A program made the position numbers and the translations under genes. This document shows, piece by piece, positions 1-10,726 of a stretch of DNA of 64,000 nucleotides. This DNA comes from Photobacterium rosenbergii. Lineage in GTDB: Bacteria; Pseudomonadota; Gammaproteobacteria; Enterobacterales; Vibrionaceae. Below the pieces are notes generated by a model. The model made no database searches. It saw only the letters and a program-made list of their open reading frames with translations, and was not told the DNA's origin. The stretch lies in NCBI RefSeq assembly GCF_003026455.1, contig NZ_PYMB01000002.1:344856-408855 (forward strand), written 5' to 3'. Numbering within the stretch: the stretch's first letter is position 1; each line of letters starts with the position of its first letter.

Positions 1-1626
1 TATCAGACCAAACAGTTGGTAGAGCAGAACCTCGAACAGATGCGAGATCAAGTCGCCAGCGGGTCGGATTTTCTTTCATACCAGCAGAAGATGGATAACT
101 TACTGCTTCGCTTCGGGCATACGTTCCTTAAATACCAACCTTCCTTTGGCATTATCAAAGAATTGCTTGATGCTTTGATTTCCAGCCATGCGGTAAGTGC
201 TTGCGCGGTTAAGATAAGCTGTCAATCAACGCCTGCTCTTAATATTACGTATTGCTCTGAAATCGATGAGAAATGCACGCCTCCCGCCAAGTTGGATACG
301 ATTGGTGAGCATTGGGACGAAGGGCATCAGCTACATTGGTTTTCTCTGAGTAACTCGGCGGTAACCGGTTATTTGGTTACCCGTATCGATGAGAGAAGGG
401 AGTGGCATACCACTATCCGTAAGCATATGAACCTAATCGGTGAAATGCTGCGTACGTCGATTGACCGCCAGTTAAAGCTTGAAGATGCTATCCGGGCTAG
501 AAAGTCTGCTGAGGAGTCGGAGAAATCAACCCGTGACTTTTTGGCAATGATAAACCATGAACTGCGAACGCCGTTGAATGGCTTGCTGGGTACTGCAGAG
601 CTTTTATCTGATACCCAATTGGATAACCACCAGAGCGGTTTGTTGTCGACGCTTCATCACTCAGGAGAATTGCTACGGGCGATCATCAACGACTTGCTTG
701 ATTACAGCAAGATCAATGCAGGGATGATGGAGTTAGCCATTAAGCCTTTCGATAGTCGCTTGATGACCAATATGCTCAAAGATATTTTCCAGCATCCCGC
801 CAATGAAAAGCAGTTAGATTTTTCGATTCATTTCATGCCGGATACGCCACAGTGGTTGCTGGGGGATGAAGACCGTATCAAGCAAATCTTCGTCAACTTA
901 ATTGGTAACGCCATAAAGTTCACCCAGCAGGGATACGTGTCGGTCACTATTGGGTGGCAAGATGAGGCGCTGAGGTTTATGGTGCGCGATTCAGGTTGTG
1001 GGATCCCCAAAGATAAAATCGCTACCTTATTCCAACCGTTTACCCAAGTGGATAACTCCAGTAACCGCCAACACGAGGGAACAGGGTTGGGCTTGGCTAT
1101 TTGTAAAAAGCTGGCTGAGCAAATGAAAGGTTGGATCGACGTTGATAGCGAAGATGGCCGAGGCACAACCTTTACGGTGACTTTGCCGCTGGAAATCAAT
1201 CAGGTCACGGTTGATGAAAATAAAGGTCAATTGGGCGGTGCAGCATCTATTGATGACCTGTCTATCTTGGTTGTAGAAGATTTGAAAACCAACCAGATGA
1301 TCATCAAGTTGATGCTAGGTAAGTTCGGCATTACGCCGGCGATTGCCGATAACGGCCAGAAAGCACTAGAAATACTTGAGCAGCAGGATTTTGATATTGT
1401 CCTGATGGATTGTCGAATGCCGGTGCTTGATGGTTATGCAACAACTGAGCGTTTGCGCAGCACAGGATATAACAAACCTATCATTGCTTTAACTGCTGGG
1501 ACCACTAAAGCAGAGCGGGAAGAGTGCTTTACAGCGGGAATGGACGATATTCTCTGCAAGCCTTACCAAAGCGCTGAGCTTAGGGAGATGATAGAAAAAT
1601 GGGGCACAGAAACTGTCCCCCATTAA
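1..1626 (+). CDS. Hybrid sensor histidine kinase with receiver domain (5' end outside window)
   Basis: The reading frame is open from base 1, so the gene starts upstream; a TTG at 16 is only an internal codon. Counting from that codon, a coiled-coil or GAF-like input region (to about residue 165) leads to a HisKA helix with the phospho-acceptor His181 in NHELRTPLNG. A HATPase_c domain follows, with N-box VNLIGNAIKF and the GTGLGLAICKKL G-box. The C-terminal receiver begins LSILVVEDLKTNQ, with phospho-acceptor Asp465 in LMDCRMPVLDGY and a late Lys in CKPY. No Hpt domain is present, so phosphate must pass to a separate Hpt protein (inference). No membrane segment is visible in this part. It ends 27 bp from the convergent methyltransferase gene. 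The input signal cannot be read from the sequence. Confidence 0.9.
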   Translation, partial: YQTKQLVEQNLEQMRDQVASGSDFLSYQQKMDNLLLRFGHTFLKYQPSFGIIKELLDALISSHAVSACAVKISCQSTPALNITYCSEIDEKCTPPAKLDTIGEHWDEGHQLHWFSLSNSAVTGYLVTRIDERREWHTTIRKHMNLIGEMLRTSIDRQLKLEDAIRARKSAEESEKSTRDFLAMINHELRTPLNGLLGTAELLSDTQLDNHQSGLLSTLHHSGELLRAIINDLLDYSKINAGMMELAIKPFDSRLMTNMLKDIFQHPANEKQLDFSIHFMPDTPQWLLGDEDRIKQIFVNLIGNAIKFTQQGYVSVTIGWQDEALRFMVRDSGCGIPKDKIATLFQPFTQVDNSSNRQHEGTGLGLAICKKLAEQMKGWIDVDSEDGRGTTFTVTLPLEINQVTVDENKGQLGGAASIDDLSILVVEDLKTNQMIIKLMLGKFGITPAIADNGQKALEILEQQDFDIVLMDCRMPVLDGYATTERLRSTGYNKPIIALTAGTTKAEREECFTAGMDDILCKPYQSAELREMIEKWGTETVPH

Positions 1627-1653
1627 TGTTCTAGCGTATCTAGGTCTCTGGCC

Positions 1654-2109
1654 TTAGTGGTTTGAGAACCCTTCACCTTTGGCCATACGGTCATAAAGGA
1701 TGACATTGACCGCTGCGGCAAGGTTCATGCAACCATTCGTTGGGACATAAATGGTCTCACGGCAAAAGTTGGTAATTTCTTTCTTCAACGTACCGTCTTC
1801 AGGGCCAAAGATATAAAACGCGCGCTGGGGGTGCTTATACTCCGGAAGGGGCTTTGCGCCTTCAATCAAATCAACCGCCACTGGCACACAGTCATGAGGG
1901 ATAATATCTTTCAGGTCTTCAACCCCGATCAGTGGAATATCACGAACTGTGTTTTTGGTGTCGGTGCAAAATTTCTTAGCAAGGTCATAGCGCGTACCTG
2001 TGTAAAACACACTATTGACGCCATAGCAGCCAGCGGCACGCATGACAGAACCAACATTTTCAGGGGTTTTGGGATTGAATAGCCCAACACAGGCGTAACC
2101 TTTGCTCAT
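1654..2109 (-). CDS. SpoU-family (SPOUT) RNA 2'-O-methyltransferase
   Basis: A 151-residue single-domain SPOUT methyltransferase, without the extra RNA-binding N-domain of TrmH or RlmB. The three family motifs are present: motif 1 NPKTPENVGSVMRAA near residue 12, motif 2 FYIFGPEDGTL near 97, and motif 3 VPTNGCMNLAAAVNVILYDR near 122. Motifs 2 and 3 form the trefoil knot that binds S-adenosylmethionine. Members methylate a ribose 2'-OH in tRNA or rRNA; the target nucleotide is not deducible here. The N-terminus differs from TrmL, so I do not use that name. It stands alone, convergent with the histidine kinase, with a purine-rich ribosome-binding site about 14 bases before the ATG. Confidence 0.85.
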   Translation of the reverse strand: MSKGYACVGLFNPKTPENVGSVMRAAGCYGVNSVFYTGTRYDLAKKFCTDTKNTVRDIPLIGVEDLKDIIPHDCVPVAVDLIEGAKPLPEYKHPQRAFYIFGPEDGTLKKEITNFCRETIYVPTNGCMNLAAAVNVILYDRMAKGEGFSNH

Positions 2110-2182
2110 AACTTGTATCTTTCCGAAATTTTACAACAGCGCGAGATTATACGTTTTCTCGCAAAAAAGTCAGGGTTTAAGC

Positions 2183-2515
2183 TTAGCCGCAGCACTTCTT
2201 GTACTTTTTACCGCTTCCGCATGAACATGGGTCATTACGGTTTGGGGTTTTCTCAAATACTGTCGTCTTAGGTTTGTTGATCAATGTTTCCAGCTCAACC
2301 AGATTTTCTTCTGCTTCTGGATTAACCGTAATCGTGGCAACGATTTGGTGCTGTTCTAGCTGTGCTTCGACTTCAGCTTTTTTCTCATCGCTATTCACAA
2401 TAAGTTCAAGCGGGTTGACTTCAGTGCCTAACTTCTTGGCTTGCTTGGTATTAAAGCCGTAGCTCTCGTGCTTTGGTTTTTTCTCAATGCGGCCTTTATA
2501 GAAGAACTTTGACAT
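2183..2515 (-). CDS. SEC-C metal-binding motif protein, PBPRA1643-type
   Basis: About 110 residues from the ATG at 2515, which has AGGA close upstream; an in-frame start at 2608 would add an unlikely 31-residue extension. The protein begins [20 protein letters not shown] and ends with a SEC-C zinc motif, [16 protein letters not shown], whose CxC and CC residues bind Zn2+ as in the SecA C-terminus. This layout matches the family named after a Photobacterium profundum gene (PBPRA1643). The role is unknown; SEC-C tails often contact ribosomes or partner proteins. It is monocistronic. Confidence 0.8.
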   Translation of the reverse strand: MSKFFYKGRIEKKPKHESYGFNTKQAKKLGTEVNPLELIVNSDEKKAEVEAQLEQHQIVATITVNPEAEENLVELETLINKPKTTVFEKTPNRNDPCSCGSGKKYKKCCG

Positions 2516-2755
2516 AGGGTGATCCTGACAAATGTAGATGAGATTGCGGTCCGTAAACCTGAAAGCGGGCGATATTAACGGCTTCAATAGCTTGTCGCAA
2601 GTGATCACAGGTTTTCATATTGGCTATTGAGTGGTTGTTCATTTGTCATTAGTGTCCTATCGTAAACATATACCACAAAATAATTTCATCTAATTCAACG
2701 AGTAAGATGGTGCCAGTAAGTATCGTCTGAAACAGATTTTTGCATGGAGGCCTAG

Positions 2756-4570
2756 ATGTACAAAAGCGTCTCATCGTTGCTGGTGGCGATGGTCATTGCC
2801 GGTTCCGTATCGGCTGGTGAAGTAATTGAAAGCCGCTCTTTGGTCGGGTTTGGAGCAGCCAAGTATCCCGCTGACTTCACCCATTTTGACTACGTCAATC
2901 CTGATGCGCCCAAAGGTGGGCAGGTGACCTACGCTCAGGTCGGCACCTTTGACAGTTTCAACCGCTTTGCCTCTCGGGGTGTTTCGGCGGCGGGTAGTGA
3001 GGCAATTTATGACACCTTGTTTGTGTCCTCAGAAGATGAAATTGACAGCTATTATCCCCTCATTGCTGAAAAGGTTCGTTATCCGGAAGATTTCTCCTGG
3101 ATGGAAGTGGACATTAACCCTAATGCCAAATTCCATGATGGTGAGCCGATCACCGCCGCTGATGTCGCATTTACCTTTGATAAATTCATGAAGGAAGGGG
3201 TCGCTCAATACAAGGTCTACTTCAAAGACGTCAAATCGGTGACAGCAAAATCGGAGCGAACGGCACGAATCGAAATGGCAGAGCCTAACCGGGAAGTGTT
3301 GTTGGCGTTAGTGCAGGGCATGAACGTATTGCCTGAGCATTACTGGAAAGATAAGAATTTAAGCGAACCGATTAACACCCCGCCTGTCGGCAGTAGTGCC
3401 TATAAGATTTCCGATTACAAGTCTGGCCAAAGTGTCACCTATACCTTGGTGAAAGATTATTGGGCGAAAGATTTGCCGGTTAATGTCGGCCGGAACAACT
3501 TCCAGACGATCAAGTACGATTATTACCGGGATGAAACCGTCACCTTGGAAGCGTTCAAAGCCGGTGAATATGATATACGCGAAGAGAACGTTGCCAAGTT
3601 CTGGGCAACGATGTACCAAGGCCCGAATTTTGATAAGGGATACATTATAAAGGAAGAGATCCCACACCAAATTCCCCAATCGATGCAGGCATTTGTGTTC
3701 AATACAGAGCGTAGCTATTTCAGCGACCCTAAAGTACGCGAAGCGCTGTCTTACGCCATGGACTTCGAGTGGATGAACAAGAGCCTGTTCTACAACCAGT
3801 ACACCCGCAGTCGCAGCTATTTCCAAAATACCGATTATGAAGCCAAAGGCTTGCCTTCCGAAGATGAAGTGGCTGTTCTTGCCCCGGTGAAAGACAAAGT
3901 TCCAGCAAGGGTATTTACCGAAGAATACCAACCGCCAGTATCTGATGGCTCGGGCCGTATCCGGGTTCAACTTCGCAAAGCGCTCGCTTTGATGAAAGAA
4001 GCCGGATGGGAAGTGCAGAACAAGGTGATGACCAACGTCGAGACGGGGGAAGCCTTTACCTTTGAGTTGTTGATGTATAGCCCGACCACTGAGCGCTTGG
4101 CTATTCCCCTTCAGAAGAACCTGAAGTTACTGGGTATAGATATGCGTTTGCGAACTGTTGATACCACCCAGTACATCAAACGCCTGCGGGACAGGGATTT
4201 CGACATGGTGTCGGCAGGTTACGGGGCGAACCCTTACCCGAGCCCGAACTTGATGATTGCCTGGAACAGCAACTTTATCGACAGTACCTACAACACTGCA
4301 GGGGTTAAAGATCCTGCGATAGATTACCTGACCGAGCAAATTGCCGAAAACCAAGAAAACCCGGATAAGCTGCTAAGTCTTGGCCGGGCACTCGACAGGG
4401 TATTACAGTGGAATTTTTACGTGATCCCACAATGGCACATCAGTATGTTCCGGGTTTCCAGCTGGGATAAATTCTCTCGTCCGGATGTTCGTCCAAAATA
4501 CTCTCTGGGCAGGGATACCTGGTGGATTGATAACGAAAAAGCGGCCAAGTTGCCTGAGAAGCGGCGGTAA
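2756..4570 (+). CDS. yejA: Periplasmic oligopeptide-binding protein of YejABEF ABC transporter
   Basis: A 604-residue extracellular solute-binding protein of family 5 with a cleavable signal peptide (hydrophobic [13 protein letters not shown], cleavage near residue 20). The mature part has the YejA-type opening [20 protein letters not shown] and the APKGG motif. In enterobacteria YejA captures oligopeptides and microcin C for import; that role is from family knowledge. The ATG has a strong GGAGG ribosome-binding site. It is first in a tight operon: yejB starts 3 bases after its stop codon. Confidence 0.92.
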   Translation: MYKSVSSLLVAMVIAGSVSAGEVIESRSLVGFGAAKYPADFTHFDYVNPDAPKGGQVTYAQVGTFDSFNRFASRGVSAAGSEAIYDTLFVSSEDEIDSYYPLIAEKVRYPEDFSWMEVDINPNAKFHDGEPITAADVAFTFDKFMKEGVAQYKVYFKDVKSVTAKSERTARIEMAEPNREVLLALVQGMNVLPEHYWKDKNLSEPINTPPVGSSAYKISDYKSGQSVTYTLVKDYWAKDLPVNVGRNNFQTIKYDYYRDETVTLEAFKAGEYDIREENVAKFWATMYQGPNFDKGYIIKEEIPHQIPQSMQAFVFNTERSYFSDPKVREALSYAMDFEWMNKSLFYNQYTRSRSYFQNTDYEAKGLPSEDEVAVLAPVKDKVPARVFTEEYQPPVSDGSGRIRVQLRKALALMKEAGWEVQNKVMTNVETGEAFTFELLMYSPTTERLAIPLQKNLKLLGIDMRLRTVDTTQYIKRLRDRDFDMVSAGYGANPYPSPNLMIAWNSNFIDSTYNTAGVKDPAIDYLTEQIAENQENPDKLLSLGRALDRVLQWNFYVIPQWHISMFRVSSWDKFSRPDVRPKYSLGRDTWWIDNEKAAKLPEKRR

Positions 4571-4572
4571 TT

Positions 4573-5658
4573 ATGTCGGCATATATTATTCGGCGTTTGT
4601 TGTTGGTGATCCCCACGCTATGGGCGATCATCACCATCAACTTCTTTGTTATCCAGATTGCGCCAGGTGGCCCGGTTGAACAGGCCGTTGCTCAACTTGA
4701 AGGCCATAGCTCAGGTATTATGGAGCGTTTCACCGGAGGCGGCCAGGAGGTCGGTTCGTTGGAGCCCTCTGAAAATGGCTCCGGCTATCGGGGTTCACGC
4801 GGGTTAGATCCCGAAGTGGTTGAGGCGATCAAGAAGCAGTTCGGCTTCGATAAGCCGCTGCTAGAGCGTTATTTCGATATGCTCAAGGATTATGCCACCT
4901 TCAACTTTGGCGAGAGCCTGTTCAAAGGCGGCAATGTGATCGACTTGATCATTGATCGCTTGCCAGTCTCTATCTCACTAGGGCTTTGGAGCACCCTGAT
5001 CATCTATCTGGTTTCGATTCCGCTCGGAATCGCCAAAGCCATCAAACACGGCTCGCGGTTCGATGTTTGGAGTAGTGCGGTGGTGATCGTTGGCTATGCG
5101 ATTCCCGGGTTCTTGTTCGCAATTTTGTTGATTATCTTCTTTGCCAGTGGCAATTATTTCAGTTGGTTCCCATTGCGGGGATTGGTGTCGTCCAATTTTG
5201 ACCAACTGAACTGGTACCAGCAGATTATTGATTATTTTTGGCACCTAACCTTGCCTATTCTGGCGATGGTGATTGGCGGTTTTGCCACTTTGACCATGCT
5301 AACCAAAAACGCCTTCCTCGATGAAATCAATAAGCAGTACGTAGTGACAGCTCGCGCCAAGGGGCTAGATGAGCGCAGCATTTTGTATCGCCATGTTTTT
5401 CGCAATGCCATGCTGATTATTATCGCGGGTTTCCCGGCGGCATTCATCAGTATCTTCTTTACCGGTGCGATGCTGATAGAGGTGATGTTCTCACTCGAAG
5501 GGATAGGATTGTTAGGGTTTGAGTCGACCATACAGCGAGATTACCCAGTGGTATTTAGCTCTTTGTACATCATGACGCTACTGGGGCTGTTGCTGAACAT
5601 TATTTCGGATATTACCTATACATTGGTCGATCCACGGATAGATTTTGAGGCACGTTAG
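4573..5658 (+). CDS. yejB: Peptide ABC transporter permease YejB
   Basis: A 361-residue inner-membrane permease of the DppB/OppB type. It opens [20 protein letters not shown], has a long periplasmic loop before the second membrane segment, then about five more helices. The EAA-type cytoplasmic loop is visible as [20 protein letters not shown] near residue 258, the contact site for the ATPase. The length matches YejB. Its stop codon overlaps the GTG start of yejE by one base, so the two are probably translationally coupled. Confidence 0.92.
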   Translation: MSAYIIRRLLLVIPTLWAIITINFFVIQIAPGGPVEQAVAQLEGHSSGIMERFTGGGQEVGSLEPSENGSGYRGSRGLDPEVVEAIKKQFGFDKPLLERYFDMLKDYATFNFGESLFKGGNVIDLIIDRLPVSISLGLWSTLIIYLVSIPLGIAKAIKHGSRFDVWSSAVVIVGYAIPGFLFAILLIIFFASGNYFSWFPLRGLVSSNFDQLNWYQQIIDYFWHLTLPILAMVIGGFATLTMLTKNAFLDEINKQYVVTARAKGLDERSILYRHVFRNAMLIIIAGFPAAFISIFFTGAMLIEVMFSLEGIGLLGFESTIQRDYPVVFSSLYIMTLLGLLLNIISDITYTLVDPRIDFEAR

Positions 5659-6680
5659 TGAAACTTAACCCATTAACCAAGGAACGTTGGGCGAGGTTCC
5701 GCGCTCATAAGCGGGGCTATTGGTCATTGTGGATCTTCTCGATCCTGTTTTTCTTCAGCTTGTTCGCCGAACTGGTTGCCAATGACAAACCGCTGGTGAT
5801 CCAGTTTGAATCGCAGTGGTATTTCCCCATTGTCACCCCTTACTCAGAAACCGAGTTTGGTGGTGAGTTTGATGCTGAAGCCGATTATACCGACCCTTAT
5901 GTGGCGGACTTGATTGAGGCTGACGGTTTTATGATTTGGCCGTTGATCCGCTTTAGTTACGATACCATTAACTACAACTTGTCTGGCCCGGCCCCGTCGC
6001 CGCCGGATAGTGTCAACTGGTTGGGTACCGATGATAAGGGGCGCGATGTGTTGGCCCGGATCATTTATGGTTTTCGAATATCGGTACTGTTTGGCTTTGC
6101 TTTGACGATTATTTCCACTGTGATTGGGGTTATTGTTGGGGCTAGTCAGGGCTACTACGGTGGCTGGGTTGATTTGTTTGGCCAGCGTTTTATCGAAGTA
6201 TGGTCGGGTATGCCGACCCTGTTCCTGCTAATCATCCTCTCCAGTTTCGTTGAGCCTAATTTCTGGTGGCTGCTTGGCATTATGGTGCTGTTCAGTTGGA
6301 TGGGGTTGGTCGGTGTGGTTCGCGCTGAGTTCCTTCGTTGCCGGAACCTCGATTATGTCAGGGCTGCGCAGGCAATGGGGGTCGGTGATGGGCGAATCAT
6401 GCTGCGCCATATGTTGCCTAATGCCATGGTGGCGTCATTGACTATGATGCCGTTTATTCTTAGCGGTTCGGTTACCACTTTGACCTCACTGGATTTCCTT
6501 GGTTTCGGTTTACCGGCAGGCTCCCCGTCATTGGGTGAGCTATTGGCTCAGGGTAAAACTAACCTGCAAGCCCCATGGTTGGGTTTGTCTGCTTTCGTTG
6601 TCCTTTCAATCATGCTGAGCTTGCTGGTGTTTGTCGGTGAAGCTGTGCGTGATGCATTCGATCCCCACCATCAGAGGTAA
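5658..6680 (+). CDS. yejE: Peptide ABC transporter permease YejE
   Basis: A 340-residue second permease with a GTG start that overlaps the yejB stop. The N-terminus has one membrane helix (SLWIFSILFFFSLFAELVAN) and a large periplasmic insert with LGTDDKGRDVLARIIYG, typical of the DppC/OppC class, followed by the core helices. The EAA loop is LDYVRAAQAMGVGDGRIML. It pairs with YejB to form the channel. The ATPase gene starts 2 bases after its stop. Confidence 0.92.
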   Translation: MKLNPLTKERWARFRAHKRGYWSLWIFSILFFFSLFAELVANDKPLVIQFESQWYFPIVTPYSETEFGGEFDAEADYTDPYVADLIEADGFMIWPLIRFSYDTINYNLSGPAPSPPDSVNWLGTDDKGRDVLARIIYGFRISVLFGFALTIISTVIGVIVGASQGYYGGWVDLFGQRFIEVWSGMPTLFLLIILSSFVEPNFWWLLGIMVLFSWMGLVGVVRAEFLRCRNLDYVRAAQAMGVGDGRIMLRHMLPNAMVASLTMMPFILSGSVTTLTSLDFLGFGLPAGSPSLGELLAQGKTNLQAPWLGLSAFVVLSIMLSLLVFVGEAVRDAFDPHHQR

Positions 6681-6682
6681 CC

Positions 6683-8269
6683 ATGTCACAGCCTATTATT
6701 ACTATCGAAAACCTCTCGGTGGGCTTTCAGAGCGGAAAATCAGTTAACCAAGTGACTTATAACGTCAGTTTGGATATTAAACGCGGGGAAACCCTTGCGC
6801 TGGTGGGGGAGAGTGGCTCGGGTAAGTCTGTTACGGCGAATGCGATATTGCGCCTGTTACCGAAATCGTCCACCCATTATCTCAGTGGGCACATTCATTA
6901 TGACGGCATCGATATGATGCGCTGTAGTGAACGTGAAATGCGTGGCTTGCGAGGCAACCGTATCGGGATGATTTTCCAAGAGCCAATGATGTCCTTGAAC
7001 CCACTGCATAAAATTGGCCGCCAACTTTGTGAAATTCTGGCTATCCACCGGGGTACGCGCCAGCGGGAGGCACAGAAAAAAGCGCTGGAGTGGTTGCAGA
7101 AAGTTGGGATAAGAAATCCTGAAAAAAGGTTGGAATCCTACCCCCATGAACTGTCCGGTGGTGAGCGCCAGCGGGTGATGATTGCAATGGCACTTATCAA
7201 TGAGCCGGAACTGCTAATAGCCGATGAGCCGACAACGGCTTTAGATGTTTCGGTTCAGGCACAAATATTGGATTTGCTTAAAGATCTGCAACGCGAAATG
7301 GGCATGGCCATGCTGTTTATTACCCATGACTTGAGTATTGTGCGCAAAATTGCCGATCGTGTCGCGGTAATGCAGATGGGACGTTTGGTCGAAACCAACA
7401 CCATGACCGAAGTGTTTGAGCGCCCACAAGATCCCTATACCATCAAGCTGATCAACTCCGATCCGAGCGGTGAGCCGGTTCCCGTTGATATGGCGGCGAC
7501 ACCGATGTTTGAGGTAAAAGATTTAAGAGTTTGGTTCCCGGTAAAAGGCGGCGTGTTAAAGCGAGTCAAAGATCATATCAAGGCAGTGACCGATGTGAGC
7601 TTTTTACTCCGTACAGGCCACAGTGTCGGTCTGGTGGGAGAGAGCGGTTCGGGCAAGTCGACAACGGGAATGGCAATTCTCAAACTACTGGAAAGTACGG
7701 GTGAAATTTTATATCGGGGTGAAGACATCTCGGCGTTTAATCGTAAACAAATGTTGCCCATACGCAGCAAGATGCAAGTTGTTTTCCAAGACCCGTTTTC
7801 AGCCTTGAACCCAAGAATGTCGGTGGCGCAAATTATTGGTGAGGGATTGAAAGTGCACCAAAACCTAACGCCAGAGCAAGAAGATAAGGTCATTTGTGAT
7901 GTGATGCGCGATGTGGAACTCGACCCCGAAACTCGCCACCGTTACCCGAATGAATTCTCGGGAGGCCAGCGCCAGCGTATTGCTATTGCCCGCGCCCTTG
8001 TGCTCAAACCATCGTTTATCCTGTTGGATGAACCAACCTCTTCGTTAGATAGAACCGTTCAATTTCAGGTGCTTACATTGCTGAAAGACTTGCAGCAAAA
8101 GTATAACTTAACCTACCTCTTTATTAGCCATGACCTCCATGTTGTAAAGTCGCTTTGCCATTACACTCTGGTGCTTCGCCAAGGGCAGGTGGTAGAGCAG
8201 GGGGAAACCCAATCTTTGTTTAGTGAGCCGCAACAAGAGTATACAAAGCAATTAGTTGCCTTGTCATAG
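6683..8269 (+). CDS. yejF: Fused two-domain ABC ATPase YejF
   Basis: A 528-residue protein with two nucleotide-binding domains. Domain 1 (about 1-265) has Walker [13 protein letters not shown], signature [15 protein letters not shown] and Walker [10 protein letters not shown]. Domain 2 (about 275-528) has Walker [13 protein letters not shown], signature [15 protein letters not shown] and Walker [10 protein letters not shown]. Each domain has its H-loop ([16 protein letters not shown]). It powers the YejBE channel from the cytoplasm, replacing the separate DppD and DppF subunits of other peptide importers. It is the last gene of the operon; a hairpin lies about 100 bases downstream. Confidence 0.93.
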   Translation: MSQPIITIENLSVGFQSGKSVNQVTYNVSLDIKRGETLALVGESGSGKSVTANAILRLLPKSSTHYLSGHIHYDGIDMMRCSEREMRGLRGNRIGMIFQEPMMSLNPLHKIGRQLCEILAIHRGTRQREAQKKALEWLQKVGIRNPEKRLESYPHELSGGERQRVMIAMALINEPELLIADEPTTALDVSVQAQILDLLKDLQREMGMAMLFITHDLSIVRKIADRVAVMQMGRLVETNTMTEVFERPQDPYTIKLINSDPSGEPVPVDMAATPMFEVKDLRVWFPVKGGVLKRVKDHIKAVTDVSFLLRTGHSVGLVGESGSGKSTTGMAILKLLESTGEILYRGEDISAFNRKQMLPIRSKMQVVFQDPFSALNPRMSVAQIIGEGLKVHQNLTPEQEDKVICDVMRDVELDPETRHRYPNEFSGGQRQRIAIARALVLKPSFILLDEPTSSLDRTVQFQVLTLLKDLQQKYNLTYLFISHDLHVVKSLCHYTLVLRQGQVVEQGETQSLFSEPQQEYTKQLVALS

Positions 8270-8372
8270 GTGGTATTACCAGACAAATGTAGCTGGGATG
8301 TTATGTGCTTCTCATACATAATGAGGCGCCCAAAAGGCACTGTTCTCATTATCGACTAAAATGTGACCAACT

Positions 8373-8420
8373 GAAGGTTTTACCTATCACTGCGATAGGC
8401 AAAACCTTCTGGTGCTTTTT
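8373..8420 (+). terminator. Hairpin after yejF, likely terminator
   Basis: A long inverted repeat (GAAGGTTTTrCCTATC paired with GATAGGCAAAACCTTC) is followed after a short gap by a run of five T. It is about 100 bp after yejF and 75 bp before zwf. The gap between stem and T-run is longer than usual, so some read-through or a leader role for zwf is possible. Confidence 0.6.
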
Positions 8421-8495
8421 AGCCGTGTTGATAACATCACAACACAATAAAATGAATAACTTGTCCTGATGGATTCAGGCGAGTGGGAAAGCATT

Positions 8496-9995
8496 ATGGT
8501 TAAGCCTGAAAATAATTGTATCGTCATCTTCGGGGCGTCGGGTGACCTGACCCATCGTAAGTTGATCCCAGCCTTCTACCACCTATTCGCGAATGGATTG
8601 CTGTCTGAAGAATTCGCTATTTTGGGGGTAAGCCGAACTCACTATTCTGATGATGAGTTCCAGCAGAAATTGAAAGATTCGCTGACAGCCAACGAAAAAG
8701 TTGACCCTCAGGTGCTTGATGCTTTCTGTCAACGCCTTCACTACCAAGCTATTGATACCAAGAATGTAGAAGATTACGCCAAACTGAAATCTCGTTTGGA
8801 TGACATTGAACAGAAGTATCAAACCAACGGTAATACGACCTTCTATTTGGCGACACCGCCGAGCCTCTACAGTGTTATTCCAGAGTGCCTTGCCGCTCAT
8901 GGCCTCAACAGTGAAGAAAACGGCTGGAAACGCCTGATTGTCGAAAAACCATTCGGCTATGACTTGGCAACTGCCGAGCAGTTAGATAAAGATTTACACG
9001 CCCATTTCCAAGAACACCAAATCTACCGCATCGACCACTACCTAGGTAAAGAGACTGTCCAGAACCTACTGGTGTTCCGTTTTGCCAATGGTATGTTCGA
9101 GCCGCTTTGGAACCGTAATTTTATTGATTACGTTGAAATCACGGCAGCTGAATTCCTTGGTGTTGAAGAGCGTGGTGGATATTACGATGGTGCGGGTGCC
9201 GTTCGTGATATGTTCCAGAACCACTTGTTGCAAGTTTTGGCAATGGTAGGTATGGAGCCGCCGGCTGCTATTAATGCCGACTCAATGCGTGACGAAGTCA
9301 TGAAGGTATTTAAGAGCCTTCAACCGCTATCTGAAAAAGACCTGCAGAACAACCTTGTATTGGGCCAGTACACAGAATCGGATGTACGTGGTTCCCACCT
9401 TAAAGGTTATCGCGAAGAACCGGGCGTGGCAGAAGATTCGCGAACTGAAACCTATGTTGGTTTGAAGATGTTTATCGACAACTGGCGCTGGAACGGTGTG
9501 CCATTCTATGTGCGTACTGGTAAACGCTTGCCAACCCGCGTGACTGAAGTGGTTATTCATTTCAAGAAGACGCCTCACCCTGTGTTTGGTGCTAACGCGC
9601 CTGAGAATAAACTCATCATTCGTATTCAGCCAGATGAAGGCATCTTGATGAGCTTCGGTCTTAAGCAACCGGGGGCGGGTTTTGAAGCCAAAGAAGTGAG
9701 CATGGACTTCCATTACGAGAGTTTGGAAGAGACCCATATGCTGACAGCTTATGAGCGATTGCTGCTAGATTCAATGAAAGGTGATGCAACCTTGTTTGCA
9801 CGTACCGATGCGGTGAAAGCTTGCTGGCAGTTTGTTCAGCCGATTTTGGACTACAAGGAAAATCCAGAGCACCTATACGGTTACGCGGCAGGTACTTGGG
9901 GGCCGAAAGAAGCCGATGAGCTATTGTCACGCGACGATCGCGAATGGCGCTTCCCTTGTAAGAACCTGACAAATACCGACTACTGCGAGCTATAA
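8496..9995 (+). CDS. zwf: Glucose-6-phosphate 1-dehydrogenase
   Basis: About 499 residues from the ATG at 8496, which has GGGAAAG upstream; an in-frame ATG at 8469 has no ribosome-binding site. It oxidises glucose-6-phosphate to 6-phosphogluconolactone with NADP+. The Rossmann nucleotide-binding motif is [12 protein letters not shown] at about residues 13-24. The catalytic region is [15 protein letters not shown], with the active-site His and the substrate-binding Lys, and the EKPFG motif precedes it. The length is close to E. coli Zwf (491). It is followed at 5 bp by pgl and then gnd. Confidence 0.95.
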   Translation: MVKPENNCIVIFGASGDLTHRKLIPAFYHLFANGLLSEEFAILGVSRTHYSDDEFQQKLKDSLTANEKVDPQVLDAFCQRLHYQAIDTKNVEDYAKLKSRLDDIEQKYQTNGNTTFYLATPPSLYSVIPECLAAHGLNSEENGWKRLIVEKPFGYDLATAEQLDKDLHAHFQEHQIYRIDHYLGKETVQNLLVFRFANGMFEPLWNRNFIDYVEITAAEFLGVEERGGYYDGAGAVRDMFQNHLLQVLAMVGMEPPAAINADSMRDEVMKVFKSLQPLSEKDLQNNLVLGQYTESDVRGSHLKGYREEPGVAEDSRTETYVGLKMFIDNWRWNGVPFYVRTGKRLPTRVTEVVIHFKKTPHPVFGANAPENKLIIRIQPDEGILMSFGLKQPGAGFEAKEVSMDFHYESLEETHMLTAYERLLLDSMKGDATLFARTDAVKACWQFVQPILDYKENPEHLYGYAAGTWGPKEADELLSRDDREWRFPCKNLTNTDYCEL

Positions 9996-10000
9996 GTCTC

Positions 10001-10714
10001 ATGAATTACCACGTATTTGAAAATGCCGATCAGGTTGTTCATGCCTTGGCTAACGGCCTAAAGGAATACAGTGAGCTTGGGCGACCAGTTCATATCTCAC
10101 TGTCCGGTGGTAGCACTCCGTCTCAGCTGTTCGCTTATTTGGCGGGCTCTGAGTTTGCCAAGTCTATCCAGTGGCAGAACCTCCACTTCTGGTGGGGCGA
10201 CGAACGTTGTGTTGCACCGGAAGACGAGCAGAGTAATTATGGTCAGGCTAAAGCCTTGTTATTCGATCATATTGCAATCCCTGCTGAGAATATCCACCGT
10301 ATTCGCGGTGAAGAGTTTGCCGCGATGGAAGCGATTCGCTTTGCCCAAGAGATGATTGCAGAAATCCCTGAAAAAGATGGGTTACCTGAATTCGATTGGA
10401 TCTTGTTGGGTATGGGAACAGATGGTCATACTGCTTCACTGTTCCCGGGGCAAACAGACTACGACACAACAGAAATTGCAGCTATCGCTGCACATCCAGA
10501 CACTCGCCAGATCCGCGTGACAAAAACCGCGCACCTGCTGGCAAACGCTAAACGTATTACTTACTTGGTTCTAGGTGCAAGTAAATCGGCTGTGATCAAA
10601 CAGATCGCCGACAATGCACCGGCTGCAGAGGCATACCCTGCAGCTAAAGTCAGCTCAAAGGCTGGTACAACCGAGTGGTATTTAGATTCAGAAGCAGCCA
10701 AAGAGCTGGCATAA
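10001..10714 (+). CDS. pgl: 6-phosphogluconolactonase, DevB type
   Basis: A 237-residue 6-phosphogluconolactonase of the DevB/SOL family (isomerase-like fold), which hydrolyses the lactone made by Zwf. Visible motifs are SLSGGSTPSQLFAYL near residue 32, WWGDERCV near 64, and LLGMGTDGHTASLFPG near 145, which holds the proposed catalytic His. It lies 5 bp after zwf and 12 bp before gnd, so the three genes form one operon. This is not the beta-propeller YbhE type found in E. coli. Confidence 0.94.
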   Translation: MNYHVFENADQVVHALANGLKEYSELGRPVHISLSGGSTPSQLFAYLAGSEFAKSIQWQNLHFWWGDERCVAPEDEQSNYGQAKALLFDHIAIPAENIHRIRGEEFAAMEAIRFAQEMIAEIPEKDGLPEFDWILLGMGTDGHTASLFPGQTDYDTTEIAAIAAHPDTRQIRVTKTAHLLANAKRITYLVLGASKSAVIKQIADNAPAAEAYPAAKVSSKAGTTEWYLDSEAAKELA

Positions 10715-10726
10715 GGAGAGAAGTAA

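Noticed and set aside
828-1230. Antisense open frames within the histidine kinase gene
   Set aside because: They are shadow frames of a well-supported coding region and have no motifs or ribosome-binding sites.
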